In this document: positions 52,157-59,585 of the stretch, piece after piece
How the letters are laid out: each line of letters begins with the position of its first letter
Position numbering within the stretch: the first letter of the stretch is position 1
NCBI GenBank assembly: GCA_017477325.1
Contig: JAFUWV010000010.1
Location: 248,001 to 312,000 of the forward strand
Origin: Paludibacteraceae bacterium
Lineage (GTDB): Bacteria > Bacteroidota > Bacteroidia > Bacteroidales > Paludibacteraceae
Length of the DNA stretch: 64,000 bases
Direction of reading: 5' to 3'
The notes under the pieces: generated by a model
Databases searched by the model: none
What the model was told of the DNA's origin: nothing
Seen by the model: only the letters and a program-made list of their open reading frames with translations
Program-made: the position numbers and the translations under genes

Positions 52157-54559
52157 ATGAAAAGAGCATTGACTTTGTTTTGCTGCATTGCAGCTGTTAT
52201 CTCACTATATTCAGCCACCTACTATGCTTCGCCCAACGGCTCGGGTGACGGTTCTACCGATACGAAGGCAGGCAGTTTCACTTCGCTTCTGAAGAAACTG
52301 AAAGCAGGTGACATATTGTATCTGCTGGCGGGTCAGTATGACCTTCAGAAGGTCTCATTTGCTTCAGGCGTGGCAGGTAGCAGCAGTTCGGAGATTCTTA
52401 TTACAGTAGCCCCGGGAGTGGCATCGCGCACAGCCATACTCGACTTCCGCAACCAACCCTACGGCGAGCGAGGTCTGCAACTAAACGAGGGTAACGACTA
52501 CATACACATCAAAGGTCTGACCCTGCGCTATTCAGGCAAGAACGCGCTTCACAACAGCGGCAGCAACAACATATTCGAAGACCTTGACGTATATGGCAAC
52601 GGTGACACGGGAGTGCAGATGAAGGCAGGCGGAGGCAACCAGATTATCAACGTGGACTCACACGACAACTGCGACTATCAGTTAGGAGGAATTAATGCTG
52701 CCGACTTCGGCGGTAATGCCGACGGATTTGCAGACAAGCAATATACAGGAGGAGCCAATACATATATAGGTTGCCGGGCGTGGAACAACTCTGATGACGG
52801 TTGGGACTTCTTCCAGCGAGTCAGCAACGGTACGACGCCGACGAAACTTATTAACTGTATATGCTATAAGAACGGCCCTGACTACTACGACTTCACGAAC
52901 CACGGCAGACGCGAAACAGACAAGAGCTGGTTTGACCAGTTCAGCAAGACCATCACCATCACCGATGCTGACGGCAACAAACTGCAGGCCAGCCTCAGCC
53001 GCTATCCAAACATCGGCAACGGCAACGGCTTCAAGATAGGCGGAGGCTACACCAACAACAATGTTCAGCTGGAACACTGCCTGGCAGTGGCAAACACAGT
53101 AAAAGGATTCGACCAGAACAACAACTACGGCAAGATGACAATATACAACTGCTCTGCCTACATGAACGGTATAGACTACGGCTTTCATAATAAAGACGGA
53201 GGCACACTCATTATCCGCAACTGTCTTACCTACAAGACCAAATCAGCCAACGTGTTCACCTGCAAGAGTGTGACGACAGACCACAACTCGTGGAACACAA
53301 GCGGAATAAGCGTGTCTGACAAAGACTTCCTATCGCTTGACACGACTCTTGTTCTCACAAGTCGCGACTCAGAAGGCAACCTGCCGGAGGTGGCTTTTAT
53401 GCGTCTGAAAGAGGGCAGCAAACTGATTGATGCCGGTGTGGATGTGGGGCAGAGTTATACAGGCAATGCTCCGGATCTGGGTTGCTACGAGTATGGCTCA
53501 GGTGAGATAATCATGCCCGCGACACTCACTCTCATAAGCGGCTCACCAAGTCAGACACTGCGGTTAGGCGAGGACCTAAGCCCAGTTGTAGTGAGTTGGG
53601 GAGGCAGCGCAGAAACAGTAGATTACACCACTCTCCCTGAGGGCATCAATGCCGACATTAACACCACGGACCAGACTATCACTATCAGCGGCAAGCCGAC
53701 GCAAGTGGGCACTTACAGCATTGCTATCAGCACTGTAGGCACAGCAAAGACGAAGACACTCACTGTCAGCATAATAGTCAAACCAGAAGGCAGCGGCTAC
53801 AGCGTAGCGTATGTAACCGTGCCTGACGACAGCCGTGACCAGCTGATACTCAACAGTCTGAATGCCGACCCATGGTTAGACATAACAGTGGTGGATGCAG
53901 CAACAAGCATCAATGCTGCCGACTACGACCTCATAGTCATCTCGCCTGTACCGGGAAGCATGGCTGCGGGACTCAGCACACTGAAGACTATCAGCAAACC
54001 TACATTGCTGCTCAAGCCATTCATGCTAAAACAGTCAGTCTGGAACTGGGGGAACTCAGTCAACACAGCTGAGAAGACAATAAAGATAAGCAACCCGGAG
54101 CACCTTATCTTCAGCGGCATAGATATTGAAGAGGGCAACACGCTGAGTATATTCACCGAGGTTCAGACCAACGGTGTGACAGCCATCAACGGCTGGTACA
54201 ACTCTGCAGTATCGGAGATTGCCACACCTGAGACTGCAGCGGGTCAGAGTATAGTAGAAGCCAAAGCCGGAACCAACATGAACGGCACCACACTGCAGGC
54301 TGACTTCATGATGATAGGTGTAAGCGAATACTCAACGGCATATCTTACCGAGTCGGCGACAAGACTTATTGACAACGCATGCCGCTATCTGCTCGGAATA
54401 AACATAGACACCACTGTGACCAATCTGCAGGACACCAAGCAGACTTACGATGACGTGATTTACACACTGATGGGAATAGCCGTTGGCAAAGGCAAAGAGG
54501 ACATTAAATACCTGCCTGCAGGAATATACATAATGAATAGGAAAGTGGTAGTGAGATAA
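52157..54559 (+). CDS. Secreted pectate lyase, family PL9, with Ig-like domain and T9SS-like tail
   Basis: An 800-residue protein with signal peptide (ending LYSA). Residues 21-450 form a right-handed beta-helix of family PL9, which cuts polygalacturonate by beta-elimination. The Ca-binding Asp are visible in GGNADGFADK (185-194) and NNSDDGWDFF (210-219), and the probable catalytic Lys in NGFKIGG (290-296). A putative-Ig (He_PIG-like) module follows (YTTLPEGINADINTTDQTITISGKPTQVGTYS, about 490-540), then an uncharacterised domain (about 550-745). The end, YTLMGIAVGKGK...LPAGIYIMNRKVVVR, resembles a T9SS sorting tail. It lies apart from the kdu group by 27 kb but makes its substrate. Confidence 0.93.
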   Translation: MKRALTLFCCIAAVISLYSATYYASPNGSGDGSTDTKAGSFTSLLKKLKAGDILYLLAGQYDLQKVSFASGVAGSSSSEILITVAPGVASRTAILDFRNQPYGERGLQLNEGNDYIHIKGLTLRYSGKNALHNSGSNNIFEDLDVYGNGDTGVQMKAGGGNQIINVDSHDNCDYQLGGINAADFGGNADGFADKQYTGGANTYIGCRAWNNSDDGWDFFQRVSNGTTPTKLINCICYKNGPDYYDFTNHGRRETDKSWFDQFSKTITITDADGNKLQASLSRYPNIGNGNGFKIGGGYTNNNVQLEHCLAVANTVKGFDQNNNYGKMTIYNCSAYMNGIDYGFHNKDGGTLIIRNCLTYKTKSANVFTCKSVTTDHNSWNTSGISVSDKDFLSLDTTLVLTSRDSEGNLPEVAFMRLKEGSKLIDAGVDVGQSYTGNAPDLGCYEYGSGEIIMPATLTLISGSPSQTLRLGEDLSPVVVSWGGSAETVDYTTLPEGINADINTTDQTITISGKPTQVGTYSIAISTVGTAKTKTLTVSIIVKPEGSGYSVAYVTVPDDSRDQLILNSLNADPWLDITVVDAATSINAADYDLIVISPVPGSMAAGLSTLKTISKPTLLLKPFMLKQSVWNWGNSVNTAEKTIKISNPEHLIFSGIDIEEGNTLSIFTEVQTNGVTAINGWYNSAVSEIATPETAAGQSIVEAKAGTNMNGTTLQADFMMIGVSEYSTAYLTESATRLIDNACRYLLGINIDTTVTNLQDTKQTYDDVIYTLMGIAVGKGKEDIKYLPAGIYIMNRKVVVR

Positions 54560-54592
54560 TGCAGAATGAGTTTTGCATCATTCGTTCTGCAT
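54559..54592. terminator. Hairpin between convergent pectate-lyase and MsbA-type genes
   Basis: ATGCAGAA (54559-54566) pairs with TTCTGCAT (54585-54592), and an inner AATGA/TCATT can extend it with a small bulge. It spans the 18-bp gap and the last codons of the exporter gene. No clear T-run; a shared barrier is plausible. Confidence 0.4.
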
Positions 54593-56416
54593 CTGCACCA
54601 GTTTAGTATAGTAGCCGTCAAGGGCGAGGAGCTGTTCGTGAGTTCCCCGCTCTACTATTCTACCTTCGCTGAGGACACAAATGAGGTCTGCCTTCCGAAT
54701 AGTTGACAGGCGGTGAGCCACAACCAGCGTAGTGCGGTTCTTCATCAAGTTGTCGAGTGCTTCCTGCACAAGACGCTCATTCTCGGTGTCGAGTGCCGAA
54801 GTAGCCTCATCCAGAATCAGTACAGGCGGATTCTTGAGTATAGCGCGTGCGATACTGATACGCTGCCGCTGTCCGCCAGACAGACGCGAGCCCCGGTCAC
54901 CAATGACCGTCTCGTAGCCATCAGGCGTTGCCATGATGAAGTCGTGAGCATTGGCTATCCTGGCAGCCGCCACCACCTCATCCATTGTGGCATTATCTAC
55001 ACCGAAAGTGATGTTATTGAGGAAGGTATCGTTGAAAAGTATGGCTTCCTGATTCACATTACCCATCAGTGACCGCAAGTCATGAGTCAGGACATCTCTG
55101 ACATTGACTCCGTTGATAAGAATCTGTCCTTCGGTCACATCATAGAACCTCGGCAGCAGGTCAACAAGCGTTGTCTTACCCGAGCCGGACTGGCCAACGA
55201 AAGCGATGGTCTGGCCTGCATGTATATCGAGATTGATATCGGTCAGCACAGGCACACCTGAGGAATAAGAGAAACCGACATGGCTATATGTGATGCTATG
55301 CAACTCGGAGCCTAACTGTTTAGGCACGGCAGGCTCATGTATGTTGCTCTCCACGTTCAGGATTTTGTCGATACGCTCAAGCGAAGCCATACCTTTGCGG
55401 ATGCTGTAAGACGCCTTTGTCAAGTCCTTAGCAGGGTTGATGATGCTGTAGAAGATAACGAGATAATAGATGAAAGCGGCTGCATCGATAGTGCTGTGAT
55501 CGGCAAGGATAAGTCCACCGCCATACCAGAGCAAGACTGCTATAACAGCTGTGCCGAGGAACTCAGACACAGGGTGAGCCAGCGTGTAACGGCGATTGAT
55601 ACGGTTGAACGTCTTGCGGGTCTGGTTGTTGAGTTTGTCGAACCGCTCTGTCAGACGTCTTTCAGCATTGAAAGCCTTCACTACTCTGAGTCCGGAGAGC
55701 GTCTCCTCTATCTGAGTGAGCAACTCGGCAGTCTGCTCCTGCCCCTTGTTAGAACGCCGCTTCAGGCTCTTGCCTATTCTGCCTATCAGCCAGCCACTGA
55801 CGGGCAAGAGTACAAGCACGAAGAGTGTCAGTTGCCAAGAGACAAAGAACAAAGCTGTCAGATAGATAAGTATCATGATGGGGTCCTTGAGGAGCATATC
55901 GAGCGACGACATGATACTGGTCTCCACCTCTTGCACATCGCTCGTCATGCGAGACATGATATCACCCTTTTTCTCCTCCGTGAAAAAACCTATCGGCAGC
56001 GACACCACTTTCTCATAGAGCTGATGACGCAGGTCACGAAGCACACCTGTGCGTATAGGTATCATGAAATAGGACGCCAACCACGCACAGAGACACTTGA
56101 GCAAGGTCATGACAACAAGGAAGAGACCCAGCAGAAACAGCACCCAGCCAGAGCCTGACGCTGCCATCTGGTCTTGAATAAGCCAGAAGACATTGTTCTT
56201 CAGCGCAGCCAACCACTCTTCCATACCGGTTGCAGCAGACAACTCGACATACTCAAGCGCAGCATCGTTGATGCCGAAGAGCAACCTTAATACAGGTATG
56301 ATGGCAGCAAACGAGAAGAGGCTGAGCACGGTACTCAGCAGGTTAAACAGAACATTCAGCACCAACTCTTTCTTGTATGGCGGAATGAAACGTCGTATGA
56401 GAGCAAATATCTGCAT
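54578..56416 (-). CDS. msbA: MsbA-type ABC exporter (lipid A flippase-like)
   Basis: A 612-residue half-transporter: an N-terminal six-helix membrane domain (to about residue 330), then an ATPase domain with Walker A GQSGSGKTTLVDLLPRFYD, Q-loop NQEAILFNDTFLNNI, signature RLSGGQRQR, Walker B PPVLILDEATSALD and switch His in VVAHRLSTI. MsbA and its relatives flip core lipid A across the inner membrane. The flippase role is supported by lpxK lying directly upstream on the same strand, but multidrug exporters share this architecture. It has an insert of about 50 residues between the first two helices (NDAALEYVELSAATGMEEW), common in Bacteroidetes relatives. Confidence 0.85.
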   Translation of the reverse strand: MQIFALIRRFIPPYKKELVLNVLFNLLSTVLSLFSFAAIIPVLRLLFGINDAALEYVELSAATGMEEWLAALKNNVFWLIQDQMAASGSGWVLFLLGLFLVVMTLLKCLCAWLASYFMIPIRTGVLRDLRHQLYEKVVSLPIGFFTEEKKGDIMSRMTSDVQEVETSIMSSLDMLLKDPIMILIYLTALFFVSWQLTLFVLVLLPVSGWLIGRIGKSLKRRSNKGQEQTAELLTQIEETLSGLRVVKAFNAERRLTERFDKLNNQTRKTFNRINRRYTLAHPVSEFLGTAVIAVLLWYGGGLILADHSTIDAAAFIYYLVIFYSIINPAKDLTKASYSIRKGMASLERIDKILNVESNIHEPAVPKQLGSELHSITYSHVGFSYSSGVPVLTDINLDIHAGQTIAFVGQSGSGKTTLVDLLPRFYDVTEGQILINGVNVRDVLTHDLRSLMGNVNQEAILFNDTFLNNITFGVDNATMDEVVAAARIANAHDFIMATPDGYETVIGDRGSRLSGGQRQRISIARAILKNPPVLILDEATSALDTENERLVQEALDNLMKNRTTLVVAHRLSTIRKADLICVLSEGRIVERGTHEQLLALDGYYTKLVQMQNE

Positions 56417-56484
56417 CTTAATATAACCTAAGTTACTAAAGTTCTCTGCCGGGGTGTACCTTCTTGTCTGCTATTCAGTAACCA

Positions 56485-57483
56485 TTATCCATTACCCAAA
56501 TAATGCAATATCGGTTTGAGCATCTGCTCTTTCTGCGACTTGAAGTCAACAGTGACAGGCAGAATCCAAGTACAGTCTTTCAAGGTTCGGGCATAATGAT
56601 TGTCGTTTTGAAGTCTTGCTGCATCTTTCTCGGTAATGATAATCATGCCGCAACCCTGATCCCGGTAAGTCTTTTCAATGTATCTTATGTCTTGCTTGCT
56701 GAAGCGATGATGGTCGGGATATGCAAGAGGAATCACCGTTCTGTATTTGCCTTGCAGATACTCATGCATCGGTTTGGGGTCGGCTATAGCAGTCAGAGCA
56801 AGCACGGTATCAGCTTTGACAGGTTCGCTCTCCTGAGACATAGGCCTCAACTCTTCATACTTCAGATAAGAGAAAAATATCTGCTGATACTGAGGCAGAT
56901 GAAGCGAAGTCTCAATCACTCTGCGGTCGATAGGCTGCATTGACTCCTTGCATTTAGTCACAACAATCATATTGGCACGCAGAGCAGAGTTGACGTTGTC
57001 ACGCAAACGACCATAGGGGAGGAAATGGTCGTTAACATATATATTGTCGGCAGATGTGAGGAGAATATTGTAACCACAATTCAGACAGCGATGCTGAAAG
57101 GCATCATCCAGAATCACCAGTTGAAGGTCGGGGAAGAGTTTTCTCAGCCGTTTAATACCATACAACCTATTCTCACACACAGCTACAACGACAGGAAAGC
57201 CGTCGCCTGCACCTTTTAACTTCTCATACATCTGCATCGGCTCATCGCCTATAGTCAAAGCCGTTGACTTCTCGTCTGCCAGACGGAAACCTCTTGTTTT
57301 GCGTTTGTACCCCCTGGACAGTACAGCCACTTTGTACTGCTTTGACAGTTCGCGAGCAAGAAACTCGGTATGCGGAGTCTTGCCCGTGCCACCGACAGCG
57401 AGATTGCCGACACAGACAGTGGGCAGAGGCGCTTTAGAACTAAACAGGATATGCTCATCGTACAGCACATTCCTTACAGTCAC
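56485..57483 (-). CDS. lpxK: Tetraacyldisaccharide 4'-kinase; start codon problematic
   Basis: The enzyme phosphorylates the 4' position of the lipid A precursor disaccharide at the inner membrane. The P-loop is in VCVGNLAVGGTGKTPHTEFLARELS, followed by LSRGYKRKTRGF, GDEPMQM, DLQLVILDDAFQHR and ALTAIADPKP. Coordinates use the GTG at 57483 (332 residues). The frame is open further upstream to 57543 and encodes a typical membrane anchor, KIIRLILSWLYGAVVTVRN, which the GTG start would cut off. No ATG, GTG or TTG precedes that anchor; the codon where Met is expected is ACG (57526-57528), with ATT next but one. The real start may thus be non-canonical, giving about 347 residues. It is 68 bp before the MsbA-type gene. 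Confidence 0.88.
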   Translation of the reverse strand: MTVRNVLYDEHILFSSKAPLPTVCVGNLAVGGTGKTPHTEFLARELSKQYKVAVLSRGYKRKTRGFRLADEKSTALTIGDEPMQMYEKLKGAGDGFPVVVAVCENRLYGIKRLRKLFPDLQLVILDDAFQHRCLNCGYNILLTSADNIYVNDHFLPYGRLRDNVNSALRANMIVVTKCKESMQPIDRRVIETSLHLPQYQQIFFSYLKYEELRPMSQESEPVKADTVLALTAIADPKPMHEYLQGKYRTVIPLAYPDHHRFSKQDIRYIEKTYRDQGCGMIIITEKDAARLQNDNHYARTLKDCTWILPVTVDFKSQKEQMLKPILHYLGNG

Positions 57484-57554
57484 TACCGCACCATACAGCC
57501 ATGATAATATGAGACGAATAATTTTCGTAGTATCCCAAACTTAAAAACACCGGA

Positions 57555-59294
57555 CTACTTTATCTCTATTCCGTAGGGCAAGCGAGCTTGCAGACTGTTG
57601 TTGTCAAGCATATTCTTGAGTGCTTTGTAGCCGCGCACCAGTTCCTGGTCGCTGTCGTCAAGCCCGTATATCTCCATCAGAGTTTCCATGAAACTATTCT
57701 TGGCATCCTCTGCATCTATCACCTCATACTTTTCCAATTCAGCGATATCGGCCGCAGCCTTGACTGCGTCATCCAAATTGCCGAAAGCATCCACCAGACC
57801 TATCTGCAATGCACGCGAACCGCTCCACACGCGCCCCTCTGCGATTTGCTTTATCTGCTCCGTGGTCATATCACGACCAGCAGCACAACGGCTGACAAAC
57901 AGCTCGTATCCGCGGTTGACATGACCCTGCATCAGTTCACGCTCTTCCGGATTCATACCTTTCTGTATGAGATTAGATTCGGTCAGACTCAAGCGGTTGG
58001 TTCCCACGCCATCGAAGTCAATACCAATCTTGTCAGCCAAGCCTGCTACAGAAGGAATCAAGCCGAAGATACCGATAGAGCCGGTGAGCGTAGTCGGCTC
58101 TGCAAAGATGCTGTCTGCCACACAAGAGATATAGTAGCCGCCAGAGGCTGCATAGTCGCCCATGGACACCACAAGAGGCTTCTTCTCTTTGAGCAGTGAC
58201 AGAGCGTGCCATATCTGTTCGCTGGCATAGGCTGAGCCACCGGGGCTATTAACGCGAAGCACCACAGCCTTCACATCGTCATTTTTTGCAATCTTGTCAA
58301 TCAGCTTTGTCATTTTAGTGCCTACTATGCCGTCACCGCTGTTGTCGGTAATCTCACCTTCGGCATAGATGACTGCCACCTTGTTCTTCGACGACTTGAT
58401 GTTATCTTCAAGACCGAGCATCTCGGTGTGGGACACGTACTTAAAGTCCTCACTGCCGGTCATGCCTATCATAATCTGCTTCACATCCTGCTTGTAAATC
58501 AGAGTGTCGATCAGACCGCAGGCTACAAGACTCTCTTCAGGCTGAAACGACATATTCAGGTCAGCCAGACGATTGAGTTCTTCCACACTCAGGCCCCGGC
58601 TCTCACTCACCTGACTGGTCACCACCTGCCACATATCCTCAAGCAGCACGTTCATCTGCAAACGGTTGGCATCACTCATCTTAGTCAGTATATACGGTTC
58701 CACAGCCGACTTGAAGGTGCCGACTTTCACCACTTGCATCTCCACTCCCAACTTCTGCAAGGCACGAGAATAGAACGTCAAGTTGGCAGACAGACCTGCC
58801 CACGAGAGCGTGCCGTGGCTATTCAGGCACACCTTGTCAGCCACGCTGGCGAGCCAATAGTTGCCCTGAGTGTAGTTGTCGGCATAGGCAACAATAAACT
58901 TGCCGCTCTCCTTGAAATCGAGTAATGCGCGGCGCAACTCATCGCGAGAAGCGAAACCTGCACTCAGGCTGCCACCCTCCAAATATATACCATCGATATG
59001 CTTGTCTTCTTTCGCCAAGCGTATGTTGCGAAGTAAATCGTCCAAGCCCAACTGTTGAGGCACTTCACGCTTAGAAGCACGAGCAAACACTTCAGCCATA
59101 GGGTCAGTATCGGACTGCTCCTGCAACACGCCCTCCAGACGAATACGATAGACACTGTGCTTCGACAACTTTGTGCTCTCACTGCCTGAGATAGCAAAGC
59201 CTATCAACGAAAAGAAAAACATAAACATCGACAATGTCGAAAGCAAAACAATACCACACACCGTGGCAAACATGTACTTTAAAAAATCTTTCAT
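57555..59294 (-). CDS. sppA: Signal peptide peptidase SppA, 67K type
   Basis: A 579-residue inner-membrane serine protease that degrades cleaved signal peptides. It has one N-terminal membrane anchor (FATVCGIVLLSTLSMFMFFFSLIGFA) and two tandem S49 domains. The catalytic Lys is in VVKVGTFKSAVEPY (N-terminal half) and the catalytic Ser in SMGDYAASGGYYISCVAD (C-terminal half), as in E. coli SppA. NSPGGSAYASEQIWHAL and SIGIFGLIPS are further conserved blocks. Length fits the long form. It leads the sppA-lpxK-(msbA) series on the minus strand, an order common in Bacteroidales, and has a promoter about 50 bp upstream. Confidence 0.94.
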   Translation of the reverse strand: MKDFLKYMFATVCGIVLLSTLSMFMFFFSLIGFAISGSESTKLSKHSVYRIRLEGVLQEQSDTDPMAEVFARASKREVPQQLGLDDLLRNIRLAKEDKHIDGIYLEGGSLSAGFASRDELRRALLDFKESGKFIVAYADNYTQGNYWLASVADKVCLNSHGTLSWAGLSANLTFYSRALQKLGVEMQVVKVGTFKSAVEPYILTKMSDANRLQMNVLLEDMWQVVTSQVSESRGLSVEELNRLADLNMSFQPEESLVACGLIDTLIYKQDVKQIMIGMTGSEDFKYVSHTEMLGLEDNIKSSKNKVAVIYAEGEITDNSGDGIVGTKMTKLIDKIAKNDDVKAVVLRVNSPGGSAYASEQIWHALSLLKEKKPLVVSMGDYAASGGYYISCVADSIFAEPTTLTGSIGIFGLIPSVAGLADKIGIDFDGVGTNRLSLTESNLIQKGMNPEERELMQGHVNRGYELFVSRCAAGRDMTTEQIKQIAEGRVWSGSRALQIGLVDAFGNLDDAVKAAADIAELEKYEVIDAEDAKNSFMETLMEIYGLDDSDQELVRGYKALKNMLDNNSLQARLPYGIEIK

Positions 59295-59339
59295 AATCTT
59301 GTCATTTTTATCAAGTGATTGTGAAACTTTTTCACGCTA

Positions 59340-59371
59340 CAAAGTTACATCAAATATCTCAAATACACAAC
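59340..59371 (-). promoter_or_regulatory. Bacteroidetes-type promoter of sppA
   Basis: Minus strand: GTTG (59371-59368), a 20-bp spacer, TAACTTTG (59347-59340). The -7 box is exact; the -33 box keeps the TTG core. Confidence 0.65.
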
Positions 59372-59444
59372 TATTTCAGCAGTACGATAAAAAAGAAAGA
59401 ATTTATGCCATACAATATCCGAGCATACTCACTGATGTGTGAAA

Positions 59445-59524
59445 ATGTGGAAATGTGGGAAGGAGTATGCTTAGAGTGATAGATATGTCGGCCAAGATAA
59501 TTCCACTTTTTCACATTTCCACAT
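59445..59524. repeat. 13-bp inverted repeat with long loop
   Basis: ATGTGGAAATGTG (59445-59457) and its exact complement CACATTTCCACAT (59512-59524), 54 bp apart, in the divergent gap between sppA and tamL. The right arm ends 20 bp before the tamL -33 box. It could be a pair of protein-binding sites. Confidence 0.6.
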
Positions 59525-59544
59525 ATTGAAGAATAGTATTATTC

Positions 59545-59576
59545 TTTGGTAATTTCAATTATTATTCGTAACTTTG
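59545..59576 (+). promoter_or_regulatory. Bacteroidetes promoter of tamL, very close to the start codon
   Basis: TTTG (59545-59548), a 20-bp spacer, TAACTTTG (59569-59576): exact consensus. The ATG at 59586 is only 9 bp after the -7 box, so the mRNA would have almost no leader. Confidence 0.85.
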
Positions 59577-59585
59577 CAGCGTATT

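Noticed and set aside
55337..56158. Open frame of 273 codons on the plus strand, antisense to the MsbA-type gene
   Set aside because: It overlaps clear ATPase and membrane-domain coding sequence; the translation has no recognisable features.
59574..59585. TTG at 59574 as an earlier start for tamL
   Set aside because: The codon overlaps the -7 promoter box; the ATG at 59586 gives a proper lipoprotein signal.
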